A stretch of DNA of 64,000 bases from Methanobacterium_D oryzae (GCF_050433505.1 NZ_JBNPXC010000002.1:682001-746000), one strand, 5' to 3'. Counted from the first letter of the stretch, positions 45,068 to 54,445 are shown. Program-made: numbers and translations. Notes: generated by a model not told the origin, from the letters alone.

Positions 45068-45724
45068 ATGGCGAAATATTACATTCAACATAAATTAAAG
45101 CTCCTTAAAGACTTTAATAGAGTTATGAAAAAGAGTAAAAATTCTCTCTTTCCCTACTTTGGAGAAGAAAAGACAGAAAATATAATATTGGAAAGTCAAG
45201 AAGAATTTGAAGCTTTAATTACCATCTTACCCCATATTGGAGGTAAAAAAAATTATAATACAGACTATCTTATTAAATCAGCCTGGTTTTTGGCAGTATT
45301 TAATGTATTAAAAAGACATGGAAAAAGCAAAGAAGAAATAGGAGAAATAAGCCACTTGATGACTGAAGCTTATCTTGATTCCTATCCTCAATTTTTACTT
45401 CGTATCCGTGGAAGATTGGAATTTACATGGTATAATAAATATAGATTAAAAAAACAAGCCCAAAAATCACAAAAACGTAAATATCCTGAAGATTGGGTAT
45501 TTACATTTGTTGAAGGTAATGGTAATGATTTTGACTTTGGTTTAGACTACGCCGAATGTGGAATTTGCAAATTTTTCCAAAAGCAAAAAGCTGAAGAATT
45601 TATCCCTTTAGTCTGTCAGGCAGACTTTCATATAAGTAAAAGATATGGAACTGGGCTAATGAGAACTAAAACAATAGTAGAAGGTTACCAATACTGTAAT
45701 TCCAGATTCAAGAAAGATAGATGA
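45068..45724 (+). CDS. L-2-amino-thiazoline-4-carboxylic acid hydrolase-like protein
   Basis: 218 residues. Matches the ATC-hydrolase-like family found in many methanogens and clostridia: FPYFGEEKTENIILESQEEF, LITILPHIGGKKNYNTDYLI, KRHGKSKEEIGEISHLMTEA, the GN.FDFGLDYAECGICKF box, and VCQADFHISKRYGTGLMRT with late Cys residues. The exact substrate in archaea is unknown; the family name comes from a bacterial cysteine-pathway enzyme. It stands alone between surface-protein genes. Confidence 0.75.
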   Translation: MAKYYIQHKLKLLKDFNRVMKKSKNSLFPYFGEEKTENIILESQEEFEALITILPHIGGKKNYNTDYLIKSAWFLAVFNVLKRHGKSKEEIGEISHLMTEAYLDSYPQFLLRIRGRLEFTWYNKYRLKKQAQKSQKRKYPEDWVFTFVEGNGNDFDFGLDYAECGICKFFQKQKAEEFIPLVCQADFHISKRYGTGLMRTKTIVEGYQYCNSRFKKDR

Positions 45725-45909
45725 TTTTAATATGAATCTTCTTCAAGTATAAAAGAATCATAAATTATCACCAAAGGAAAAAATCATTAGGAAAGATAAG
45801 AATCAGATAAATATAAATAGAATGATTTAAAAGATTATTTTTCAAAATTGCAGTCATAAATTTCCTTTTATTTAAAAATGTAACTATTTTATTGGTTTAA
45901 TTTTTGAAA

Positions 45910-46022
45910 TTTTGTTTAATATTTATTTTTAGTATTTAAATCTTCCTATTTGAGTATTATAGTAAATATTATTATTGTTCACAAAAAAAGAACAATTAAT
46001 TAGCATAAAGGAGGGATCTTTA
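45910..46022 (+). promoter_or_regulatory. shared promoter-leader element, copy 3
   Basis: TTTAATATTTATTTTTAGTATTTAAATC, CTATTTGAG, ATAGTAAATATTATT, hairpin ATTGTTC-ACAAAAAAA-GAACAAT (7-bp perfect stem), TAATTAGCATAAAGGAGGG. Last ~50 bases almost identical to copy 1, including the following GGATCTTTAATTAAAAA. Confidence 0.7.
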
Positions 46023-47156
46023 ATTAAAAAGAGTTTATTAAGTATGCTAGTATTATTATTAGCATTGATTTTGTGCGGTACAGCTTCAGCTGTGACGTTA
46101 AGTCAAGCATTAGACAGTACAAACTTAGGATTCTCAGGTGGTTGGGATGTAAGTACTGCGACTAGTGTTTATGGTGGATCATCATTATATTCTGGCTCTA
46201 GTTGGTCTGGAAATAATTTATATTCTGGTGAGATTTCAGGGCCAGGGGTTTTGAAATTTTGGTTAAAAGGAGAAATTACTTTTGAAGATTGTATTTTAAC
46301 TTCAGAAAGTGGTGGTATCAGTACCTGGACTAGTTACCCTATTAAATTGAGTACGTCTACTTGGAAGCAGTATACTTTTAATATTGAATCTGGGAAACAT
46401 TACTTTTCATGGGATAATTATCCTCCTCCCCATACACTAGGTACATTTCCAGGTGAAGGATATCTAGATAGGGTACAATGGATTCCTACACCTGATTTAA
46501 CTGTCCAATCAATCACAAAACCAAGCACAGCAACAAGCGGAAGTAAAATTCAAGTCACTGATACAGTAAAAAACCTGTACAATGCCAATATTACCAAAAG
46601 TTTTGTAGTCCGCTATTACCTTTCCAATGACACTACATTTTCAACTGATGACCGTATGATCGGAGAAAGAACTGTAAACGCGTTAAAAGGTTGGTCAACA
46701 AGTTCTTCAAGTGCGACTGTTACTCTTCCAAGCACAATAAAAACAGGAAATTACTACATTCTATCTTATGTGGACCGGCTAAACAATGTTGCTGAATATA
46801 GTGAGTCCAATAATGTTAAATCTTCATCAGCAATAGCAATAACTGATATAGCACCAAAAGCAGTTAAAACGGATCCATATAATGGTGCTGTTAATGTTGC
46901 TAGAAATAAAGTGATTACAATTACTTTCAATGAGCCAATAAAAGCAGGATCAATGTGGGTTGAGTTAAAAGGTAGTGATGGTTCAACAGTGCCGATTTAT
47001 AGGATTATTAATGGGAATACTTTAACAATTAAACATTCAGCACTCCTAAAACCAAAAACAAAATACACTGTAATTCTACATTCCGGGTGTATCAAAGATT
47101 TAACAAATAATCCAGTGGCATTCACTACTAGAAGCTTCACCACAGGAAGCACCTAA
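46023..47156 (+). CDS. secreted CARDB/Ig-like surface protein, probable AUU start
   Basis: 377 residues from ATT 46023, 8 bases after GGAGG; a TTG at 45975 lies upstream of the ribosome site and cannot be the start. Signal peptide KKSLLSMLVLLLALILCGTA. Residues ~25-155: the beta-sandwich shared with 39883 (ALDSTNLGFSGGWDVSTATS, YLDRVQWIPTPD). Residues ~156-270: CARDB domain (DLTVQSITKPSTATSGSKIQ, VAEYSESNNVKSS). Residues ~275-375: SbsA-type Ig (APKAVKTDPYNGAVNVARNK ... KDLTNNPVAFTTRSFTTGS). Likely cell-surface. Confidence 0.75.
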   Translation: MKKSLLSMLVLLLALILCGTASAVTLSQALDSTNLGFSGGWDVSTATSVYGGSSLYSGSSWSGNNLYSGEISGPGVLKFWLKGEITFEDCILTSESGGISTWTSYPIKLSTSTWKQYTFNIESGKHYFSWDNYPPPHTLGTFPGEGYLDRVQWIPTPDLTVQSITKPSTATSGSKIQVTDTVKNLYNANITKSFVVRYYLSNDTTFSTDDRMIGERTVNALKGWSTSSSSATVTLPSTIKTGNYYILSYVDRLNNVAEYSESNNVKSSSAIAITDIAPKAVKTDPYNGAVNVARNKVITITFNEPIKAGSMWVELKGSDGSTVPIYRIINGNTLTIKHSALLKPKTKYTVILHSGCIKDLTNNPVAFTTRSFTTGST

Positions 47157-47163
47157 AAAAAAT

Positions 47164-47187
47164 CCTTTCTTTTTTATATTTTTTTAT
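47164..47187 (+). terminator. oligo-T terminator
   Basis: CCTTTCTTTTTTATATTTTTTTATT immediately after the stop at 47156; archaeal-type T-rich terminator. Confidence 0.45.
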
Positions 47188-47224
47188 TAAATTTAAAAAG
47201 GGGTTTTATTAAGGAGGTGAAATA

Positions 47225-50200
47225 ATTAAAAAAATAATTATAACCGGATTAGTAATTTTATTCATGATTCTATTATCGGGAACAGTTAGTGCAGCAAACT
47301 GGACTGTAAATCCTGGAACTAATTCAATACAAAATGCAATAGACAATGCTAACCCTGGAGATACTTTAAATTTAGCATCAGGGACTTATAATCAATGTAA
47401 TATAACTGTAAACAAGAATTTAACTATTGCTGGGCCTAAACCATCAGGGACAGGCTCACCCACAGTAATAATTAATGCCCAAAACCAGGGGAGGGTTTTT
47501 AAAATAGCAAGCGGAACAAATGTAACTTTAAAATACCTTACAATAAAAAATGGAAATACACCAGAGCGTGGTGGGGGAATCTACAATGAGTATGGTGTTT
47601 TGACTGTTATTGACTGTGATATATACAATAACACTGCACATTATGGTGGAGGAATAAGTAATACAGGTCAGTGTACAGTAGTCAGTTCTAATATGTACAA
47701 CAATACTGCAACTTCATCTGGTGGAGGAATCTACAATTATGGATATTGTGAAGTACTTGATTCTAATGTATATAATAACCATGCAGGAATGGGTGGGGGA
47801 ATATACAACAGTCAAGAGATAATCTTGTTTGAGTCAAGTTTAATAGGTAATACTGCAAGTGTAGATGGTGGAGGATTCTACAATTATTATAGTAGTACTG
47901 TGGATCTACTTGGTTCTGTTATATCTTATAATACAGCGGCAAACCGTGGTGGGGGAATCTACAATATAGGTGATTTTTGTACTGTTTATTTCTGCAGACT
48001 AATTGGAAATACTGCTCCTACAGGAAATGATATTGCATCTTATTATTCAGTGGATGCCCGATACAATTGGTGGGGTTCAAATAGCGGTCCATCATCAGGA
48101 AAAGTTTGGGGCAGTAGTGTGACAGTTACTCCCTGGTTGGTTCTAAATTTAGCAGCGAGCCCTACAACTATTTCAACAGGCGGTAAATCCAATGTAACAG
48201 TAGACTTACAGCATGATTCAAATGGAGGATATCATGATCCTGCAAATGGACATGTTCTCGATGGTTACACTATTACTTTTGGTACAACTGATAATCCTGC
48301 CTTGGGAAGTTTTAATTCAGCAACTAAAGGTTTGGTTAATGGTGCTGCAACAGTTGCTTTTACTGGAACTTTACTAGGAACAGCCCATATAACAGCAAGT
48401 TTAGATAGTCAAACTGTTTCAGGAGTTTCTATTAATATTGAAGCTCCAAGATTAAATGACGTTTATGTATCGCCAACTGGAAACGACGCTAACTCTGGAA
48501 GTTCAAGCAGCCCAGTTCAAACTCTATCAAATGCCCTTAAACGAGTTGCAGTTGGTGGAAAAATCCATATGGGGCAAGGAACATATACTGGAGCCAATAA
48601 CAGAGGCTTAACTTTAGACAGAAGTATTACAATACTTAGAGATACATGGAAAGGTACAGGTAGTGTAATAATTGATGCAGGAAACCTGAATCAGATATTC
48701 ACAATAAATCAGGGAATAACTGTTGTCCTCAACAATTTGACACTTAAAGGAGGTAATACTGCCAATAATGGAGGAGCCATTAAAAATAATGGAAATTTAA
48801 CCGTAACTAATTGTACTTTCACCAATAATAGTGCTCAAGGAGAAGGTAGCGCTATTGGTAATTTAGGTGCATTAACTGTTATTGGTAGTACTTTCACTCG
48901 AAACACTGCAAATTGGGCTGGTGCCATTTATAATAATGGAGTTGCAACAATTAATAGCTGTACTTTTACATATAACTATGCAACTCATGGTAGTGCTATC
49001 CATAATTATGCTTCCTTAAATGTTACAAACTCAAATTTCTCTGGAAACAATGCAACTAATAATGGCGGTGCTATCCACAATCAAGGTAATTTAAATTTAA
49101 AAGGCTGTATTTTTACCAAAAATGTTGCAAGTCAGGATGGTGGTGCAATCTACTGTTATTATGGAACTTTAAATGTAATTAACAGTAGTTTCACTAATAA
49201 TACTGCTGCTGATGATGGTGGGGCTATCAATGGTCATTATAGTAATTTTACTGTAAGCAATAACACTTTCAATAACAACACTGCTCATTTTGCGGGTGCA
49301 ATCAATAATGCTAAAGGTAATTCAACTGTTAACAGTTGTACATTCAATAATAACGGCGCAACTGAAAGTGGTGGAGCACTCTATAATTCTGGTAATTTTA
49401 CTGTATCAAAATGTACTTTCACAGGAGACAATGCAAGTAGTGGTGGAGGTATTTTCAATGAAGCAGGTACTTTAACTGTAACTGGCAGCACTTTCACCAG
49501 CACTAGTGGTGCAATCAGCAATCATGGTAATTGTAATGTAGAAAGTAGCACTTTTACCCGTAACGGTGGTGGTATCTACAATAAGGGTACTTTAACTGTA
49601 AACAGCAGTTCATTTATTAATAATACTGCAAGTGTACATGGAGGTGCAATCAATAATGAAATTGGAACTCTAAATATACATTTCAGCCGAATTATAGGTA
49701 ACACCCCACAAGATATTTACAACTGGAATGGTGGCTCAGCAAATGCAGAAAATAACTGGTGGGGATCAAACAACAACCCTTCAGCAAGAATTTACGGTGC
49801 AACAGTCACTTCATGGCTTGTTTTAACAGTAACTACAAATCCGGCTACCATTAATTCTAATGGAACATCTAAAATAACAGCAGACTTATTACATGATAAC
49901 TCTGGTGGTTATCATGATCCTGCAAGTGGCTATGTTCCAGATGGTATTCCTATAAGTTTTACCACAACATTAGGAACAATTAACAGTTCAGTGGCTACTG
50001 TTAATGGGGTAGCGCAGGCTATTTTACGTGTTGGAAACATTTCAGGTATTGCTGACATTTCCACTACATTAGACAGCCAAAATTTACATAATTCAATTAC
50101 AATAATAGACGTAACAGCACCTACAGCAAGTGCAAATGCTAAAACAGGATTATACAACTACGATAAAACTGTATATCTGTCAATGAACGAACCAGGAACC

Positions 50201-50671
50201 ATTTATTACACCAGGAATGGTAGTACACCAACAACAATCAGTACAAAGTATACTGGACCAATTAAAATAAGTTCAACAACCACTTTGAAATTCATTGCAT
50301 ATGATCTGGCAGGTAATCCATCTCCTGTTTATATTGAAAAGTATACTATTGATAAGGTAAGGCCAACAATAACCTCAGTAAGTATTAAGAATCTAGCCAC
50401 AGGAGTTTCCCGAACCAGTACTATTACAATTAAATTTAGTGAAAATATTAAATCAAGCATAAACTGGAATAAATTCTACATTAAAAACTTAAGCACTGGA
50501 AAAACAGTCCCAATTAGTAAATGGATTTCAGGAAACACACTATACTTAAAAACAACCAGCAGTAGAGCAGCATACACCTGGTACCAAGCCTATATCCCCG
50601 GATACTCAGTAAAGGACTATGCAGGTAATAATCTAGCAGTAGGTTACTGGTTTAAATTCAGGACAGCGTAA
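47225..50671 (+). CDS. large adhesin-like beta-helix protein with shared C-terminal module, probable AUU start
   Basis: 1148 residues from ATT 47225, 7 bases after GGAGG. The upstream frame contains no ATG/GTG/TTG after the stop at 47210-47212, and the ATG at 47264 would lose the basic n-region (KKIIITGLVILFMILLSGTV). Two beta-helix domains built of 'GGGIYN.G.LTV..S.F.NNTA' repeats (~30-300, ~405-870), each followed by an Ig-like domain (ITASLDSQTVSGVSINIE; ISTTLDSQNLHNSITIID). The shared CHB_HEX/SbsA-Ig module ends it (YYTRNGSTPTTISTKYTGPI ... YWFKFRTA). A cell-surface adhesin is likely. Confidence 0.8.
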   Translation: MKKIIITGLVILFMILLSGTVSAANWTVNPGTNSIQNAIDNANPGDTLNLASGTYNQCNITVNKNLTIAGPKPSGTGSPTVIINAQNQGRVFKIASGTNVTLKYLTIKNGNTPERGGGIYNEYGVLTVIDCDIYNNTAHYGGGISNTGQCTVVSSNMYNNTATSSGGGIYNYGYCEVLDSNVYNNHAGMGGGIYNSQEIILFESSLIGNTASVDGGGFYNYYSSTVDLLGSVISYNTAANRGGGIYNIGDFCTVYFCRLIGNTAPTGNDIASYYSVDARYNWWGSNSGPSSGKVWGSSVTVTPWLVLNLAASPTTISTGGKSNVTVDLQHDSNGGYHDPANGHVLDGYTITFGTTDNPALGSFNSATKGLVNGAATVAFTGTLLGTAHITASLDSQTVSGVSINIEAPRLNDVYVSPTGNDANSGSSSSPVQTLSNALKRVAVGGKIHMGQGTYTGANNRGLTLDRSITILRDTWKGTGSVIIDAGNLNQIFTINQGITVVLNNLTLKGGNTANNGGAIKNNGNLTVTNCTFTNNSAQGEGSAIGNLGALTVIGSTFTRNTANWAGAIYNNGVATINSCTFTYNYATHGSAIHNYASLNVTNSNFSGNNATNNGGAIHNQGNLNLKGCIFTKNVASQDGGAIYCYYGTLNVINSSFTNNTAADDGGAINGHYSNFTVSNNTFNNNTAHFAGAINNAKGNSTVNSCTFNNNGATESGGALYNSGNFTVSKCTFTGDNASSGGGIFNEAGTLTVTGSTFTSTSGAISNHGNCNVESSTFTRNGGGIYNKGTLTVNSSSFINNTASVHGGAINNEIGTLNIHFSRIIGNTPQDIYNWNGGSANAENNWWGSNNNPSARIYGATVTSWLVLTVTTNPATINSNGTSKITADLLHDNSGGYHDPASGYVPDGIPISFTTTLGTINSSVATVNGVAQAILRVGNISGIADISTTLDSQNLHNSITIIDVTAPTASANAKTGLYNYDKTVYLSMNEPGTIYYTRNGSTPTTISTKYTGPIKISSTTTLKFIAYDLAGNPSPVYIEKYTIDKVRPTITSVSIKNLATGVSRTSTITIKFSENIKSSINWNKFYIKNLSTGKTVPISKWISGNTLYLKTTSSRAAYTWYQAYIPGYSVKDYAGNNLAVGYWFKFRTA

Positions 50672-50685
50672 TATTAAAATCTCAA

Positions 50686-50710
50686 TTTCTTTTTTTTCTT
50701 TTTATTTTGT
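50686..50710 (+). terminator. oligo-T terminator
   Basis: TTTCTTTTTTTTCTTTTTATTTTG shortly after the stop at 50671, nearly the same as at 42806. Confidence 0.45.
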
Positions 50711-50726
50711 TTTGATTTTGTAATTT

Positions 50727-50836
50727 CTGTTTAATATTTATTTTTAGTATATAAATTTTTCTATTTGGCCGTGATAGTAAATAATATCATTGTTCACGAA
50801 AAAAGAACTATTAATTAGCATAAAGGAGGTAATAGT
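50727..50836 (+). promoter_or_regulatory. shared promoter-leader element, copy 4
   Basis: TTTAATATTTATTTTTAGTATATAAATT, TTTCTATTTGGC, GATAGTAAATAATATCATT, hairpin GTTC-ACGAAAAAA-GAAC, TATTAATTAGCATAAAGGAGG, then TTG after 7 bases. Close to copy 2 throughout, including the T-rich sequence before it. Confidence 0.7.
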
Positions 50837-51421
50837 TTGAAATTAGTGAAATCTTCGTTAGTTTTAAGCATTAATACGGATAATAGTATTGTATGTCCAC
50901 ATTGTGGAAGTGAAAATCCTGATGTTTCTAAATTTTGTATGGATTGTGGCCAACAATTTTTAGATAATGAAAATTCTAATTTAGTTGAAGAACATTCTGG
51001 AGAAAAGATTTTAGGAAGTATATTTGCCAAAAACTTTTTTAGTACTCTAGGAGCTACTGAAACGTTTAAAGCTTTTTCGTTATTTTTTACTAATAATAGA
51101 GTTCTTATTGTAGAAACTGTTAATTTTAAGTCTAGGGTGGCAACCGGACATATGAACAAGGCTCGAAAAGTACATAAGCAACTTGTTAAGATGAATCCAG
51201 ATGAAATATTTTCCTCTGAATGGCCATGTTTATCTGTTCCATATTCACAAATTGAAAAACTTAAAATAAGCAAAGGTTTTTTCACTAAACCCTATGTGAA
51301 GATAACTGCTTCTGGAATTCAGGAAAAATATAATGTTATGCCATTGGGATTAAGAGTTAAGATGGGCTTTGTAGATGAATTAAAACCAATATTAGGGGAC
51401 AAAGTCAAGATTCGGCGCTGA
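50837..51421 (+). CDS. zinc-ribbon protein with PH-like domain
   Basis: 194 residues from TTG 50837. Zinc ribbon at ~18-42 (SIVCPHCGSENPDVSKFCMD, CGQQF) followed by a beta-rich ~130-residue domain (LFFTNNRVLIVETVNFKSRV, DEIFSSEWPCLSVPYSQIEK, LKISKGFFTKPYVKITASG) with the strand pattern of bacterial PH/GRAM-like domains. No membrane helix. A paralogue is at 55323-55895 (shared FSSEWPC.S.PYSQIE and LKPILGDK.K.(R)). Likely cytoplasmic; function unknown. Confidence 0.65.
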   Translation: MKLVKSSLVLSINTDNSIVCPHCGSENPDVSKFCMDCGQQFLDNENSNLVEEHSGEKILGSIFAKNFFSTLGATETFKAFSLFFTNNRVLIVETVNFKSRVATGHMNKARKVHKQLVKMNPDEIFSSEWPCLSVPYSQIEKLKISKGFFTKPYVKITASGIQEKYNVMPLGLRVKMGFVDELKPILGDKVKIRR

Positions 51422-51513
51422 TTTTTGTTTAAATGATGAATCTAAACTATATATTTTTTATTAAATTATTATTCATTTAGAAATTTATGGTGAATGGTAA
51501 TAGGGGTATTAAA

Positions 51514-53211
51514 ATGGCTTTATGTGATATTTGTGGTGTTTCAGGAATGGGAACAGTAATAAGTTCAGATCAAATGAGAAAAGCGGTAAGAAATGGATTT
51601 AATCCTTTTAAATTAAGGCTTGTTATTGGTTTATTAAGTCCCGAAGAACATTTTAACTATTGGAAGAATACTGTTGTATTGCAGGATACATCTGATTGGA
51701 ATATTTGTGATAAATGTATGGGCCATGTACGTAAATATTTAAACGAAACTCCTCAACCAAAAAATATTAATCATTCTTACTCATATCCTCAATTCAATAA
51801 TCCACAAAGTGCCGAAGTAGTTAGAAAGTTAAATGATACAGGAATTACTGATACAATTGAAAAAATAAAACAAAAACAATCTTTTGTTGCTTCTAAACCT
51901 GTCCAACCAACTAATCCAAAAAATCAAACATCTGTAAGCAGATATAAGCCTCAAAGAACTAAAATTGATACTTTAGTAAAATCTGTAAGAGTACGGGTAT
52001 CTACTGATAAATATGGATTTTTAGGAATTGGAATCGCATTTATAGTTAGTATATTCCCAGTTATTGGGGCAATAGTAGGAGGATTTATAGGGGGATTTTT
52101 ATCCAATAAAACTTTAAATGGAGTAATTGGAGCAGTAATTGGTAGTATAGTTTTTATGGAATTATTTACTTATAATGCTGAAAGTACATTTGATGCTCCA
52201 TTGTGGTTTATGATTCTTTTTTTCATTGTTATTTTTGCAGTTATATCGGTTATTCCAAGTTATGTGGGTAGAGTTGCAGGGAGAAAATACTTCAGAAGAG
52301 ACGATAAAACAAAAAATGATATAACAAATGTTCCTAAACATCAATCATCCGTAAATACTAATAAATTGATTATTTGTCCTAAATGCAAAACTGAAAATGT
52401 TAAAGAAGCAAGTTTTTGTGCAGAATGCGGTAAAAACTTAAAAACTTTCCGAACTGAAAATATCGTAAAAGATACAAAGCGCAGCAATGTAAAAAGTAAT
52501 AGTCAAAATAAATTTGAAAAGAAAAAAGACAATGATAAGGTAAATGAAAACAATATTCGATTAGAAGCTGAAAAAAAAGTATATGGAGACTTTAAGGGGA
52601 ATAATAGTACTTCTGAAGATTTTTACATGATTGTGAGTAATAAATATACTGCATATGGTTATTTATTAGCAGAGGGTCAAATAGAACATGGTGTTCTTAA
52701 TATTGGTGATACTGTGTATATTTATGATAAAGAAGGTAATTGTAAATATAAAAATAAATCTGTAGTTATACTCACATCAAAAGAGTTGGATGTGGATAAA
52801 ATTAAGCACGGTGATGAGGCGGTAGCTATTGCATTTGATGGTTTGAGAAATTTTGGTGATATTGATTATAATGATATTATATCAAAAAAAGAACTCAATA
52901 TTACTCCCAAAACAAAAAAATCTGAATCTGTAAAAAAATTACCAACACCTAAAACTTATAATGATCCTGACAAATCTACTCATATCAATATGGCTACTAA
53001 TGATTTAGCTTCTATTTTTAGTAATGTTGCACTTGGTGGAAATCTTACACAAGAACAAGGGCATTGGATTAAAAATGTTGGTGAAGATTTATACAATGCT
53101 CATGGTTTCGATGCTATGCAAGAAGTTTTTATCAATGTGAAAAATCGATATCCTTCCGTAACCTCACTATTTTCAAAATTATGGGATGGAGTTGGAGGTT
53201 GGGCTGATTAA
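51514..53211 (+). CDS. multidomain zinc-ribbon membrane protein with EF-Tu domain 2-like part
   Basis: 565 residues from ATG 51514 (AGGGGTATT before it); an in-frame ATG at 51487 is also possible. Order: N-terminal two-Cys-pair zinc site (ALCDICGVSGMGTVISSDQM, NICDKCMGHVRKYLN); linker; about three membrane helices (FLGIGIAFIVSIFPVIGAIV, GVIGAVIGSIVFM, LWFMILFFIVIFAVISVIP); a zinc ribbon (LIICPKCKTENVKEASFCAE, CGKNL); a charged linker; a beta-barrel like EF-Tu domain 2 (YGYLLAEGQIEHGVLNIGDT, EAVAIAFDGLRNFGDIDYND); and a helical C-terminal ~70 residues. Function unknown. Confidence 0.6.
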   Translation: MALCDICGVSGMGTVISSDQMRKAVRNGFNPFKLRLVIGLLSPEEHFNYWKNTVVLQDTSDWNICDKCMGHVRKYLNETPQPKNINHSYSYPQFNNPQSAEVVRKLNDTGITDTIEKIKQKQSFVASKPVQPTNPKNQTSVSRYKPQRTKIDTLVKSVRVRVSTDKYGFLGIGIAFIVSIFPVIGAIVGGFIGGFLSNKTLNGVIGAVIGSIVFMELFTYNAESTFDAPLWFMILFFIVIFAVISVIPSYVGRVAGRKYFRRDDKTKNDITNVPKHQSSVNTNKLIICPKCKTENVKEASFCAECGKNLKTFRTENIVKDTKRSNVKSNSQNKFEKKKDNDKVNENNIRLEAEKKVYGDFKGNNSTSEDFYMIVSNKYTAYGYLLAEGQIEHGVLNIGDTVYIYDKEGNCKYKNKSVVILTSKELDVDKIKHGDEAVAIAFDGLRNFGDIDYNDIISKKELNITPKTKKSESVKKLPTPKTYNDPDKSTHINMATNDLASIFSNVALGGNLTQEQGHWIKNVGEDLYNAHGFDAMQEVFINVKNRYPSVTSLFSKLWDGVGGWAD

Positions 53212-53304
53212 TTTCTAATTTAAAGTTCTTAATGAATGGATTTTATAATCAATTAGATAATACATGTCATTCATTGTTCATAATAGATAAAGAGAGGATT
53301 ATTA

Positions 53305-53596
53305 ATGGAACATAAATTTGTTGATACTATGCCAAGTGAAATAGAAGATAATGTTCTATCTATCTCAATATAATGTAACTAAACATTTATGCCCTTGTGG
53401 ATGTGGATCAGAAATAGTTGCAACTCTTTCACCTGCTAGGTATCAATTGTACTATGATGATGAAACAGTTTCATTAACTCCTTCTTTTGGTAATTAGCTT
53501 CATAATTGTAAACCACATTATTTTATTGGAAAAGATAAGATTGTTTAGGCACGTCAAATGTCTAAACATGAAATTGAAAATGTAAAAGAAAGATAA
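53305..53596 (+). pseudogene. DUF6527-like pseudogene (frameshift and two TAG stops)
   Basis: Frame 1 starts MEHKFVDTMPSEIEDN; after a shift near 53355 it continues FYLSQYNVTKHLCPCGCGSE, VATLSPARYQLYYDDETVS, LTPSFGN, then TAG, LHNCKPHYFIGKDKIV, TAG, ARQMSKHEIE. This follows the DUF6527 consensus (H.C.CGCG, S.tPSiGNw...C.sHYwI). Both TAG codons fall where the family has Trp (GNW; V.WA), so TGG changed to TAG twice. Frameshift plus stops mean a dead gene. Confidence 0.6.
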
Positions 53597-53883
53597 AAAG
53601 GAACTAAATGAATATATTAATTCTAAGAAAAAAAGTTTTTTTTTGAAAGAATTAAAAATAAAATATTAAGAAAATTAAAAAGTTGAATAAATATGATACT
53701 TTTTTATATTTAATTAATTTTAATAGTTAGGTCCTTCAAATGGATTCACTAACGCGGTCATTTAAAATGAAATCCCTTGAAAATCCTAAAATAATATTTT
53801 TTATATCCTAACTACCCTATTCGTTAAATATTTGACGGCATAACATAGTAAAACGCCGCAAAATATAACAAAAATCAAATCTT

Positions 53884-53929
53884 ACGAAAAACTTTGTTTT
53901 TCGTGCTTTTGAAAATCTATGATTTTCAA
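53884..53929. repeat. two adjacent perfect hairpins
   Basis: 53884-53904: 9-bp stem ACGAAAAAC, loop TTT, GTTTTTCGT. 53909-53929: 9-bp stem TTGAAAATC, loop TAT, GATTTTCAA. They lie in a non-coding stretch (53597-54340) with no gene. They could be remnants of a small non-autonomous element or a bidirectional terminator-like structure. The rest of that stretch is AT-rich and unrecognised. Confidence 0.45.
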
Positions 53930-54339
53930 TGCACCCAACGTTCAACTTTTGAGTGCTACAAAATTCGTAGACTTTTTGAGGGATTTGAATGTTTTACCAA
54001 GCATGAACTTTAATTTATTATTTTGTTTATAAAGTTCATATTCATCATTACCGTATTTTTAACGAAATCACCGCCATCTCCAGGATAAAACTGCATCTAA
54101 GGACTGTAATTAACAAAATCAAAATTTTGGATATTGCACAAATTATTTGCATAATGATGTAAAATTCAGATAAATGAAGATAAATATGCGTTTATAAATC
54201 ATTATTACTTAATATAAAGATTTTTAAGCCAAATTATGAATTTAATATTTATTATTTTAATAGTTAATAGGTTAATAATTTAAAAAAAGATCTTTTAGTG
54301 TAATTTATTACTAACTATCTGCTATTATTTTGGAACATT

Positions 54340-54445
54340 TCTAATTTTGTCTTAATAGTTAATATAAACATTTCTATTTGCGTATAATAGCAATTGATAT
54401 TAATATCTTCAAAAATACAATTATTTAGCATAAAGGAGGTAAAGA
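54340..54445 (+). promoter_or_regulatory. shared promoter-leader element, orphan copy
   Basis: TTAATATAAACATTTCTATTTGCG, ATAATAGCAATTGATATTAATA, TCTTCAAAAATACAATTATTT, AGCATAAAGGAGGTAAAG, then ATT AAA GTT TAG. The leader is recognisable but the following frame stops after three codons, so it now drives nothing obvious, or serves the gene at 54571 as a long leader. Confidence 0.45.

Noticed and set aside
47264..50671. Internal tandem Asn/Thr-rich repeats as CRISPR or DNA repeats
   Set aside because: They encode beta-helix coils of variable length in one open frame; no spacer-repeat regularity.
53305..53596. In-frame TAG codons at Trp positions as possible pyrrolysine or recoding
   Set aside because: The gene also has a frameshift, the TAGs replace Trp by single G-to-A changes, and Methanobacteriales are not known to use pyrrolysine. 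A pseudogene is simpler.
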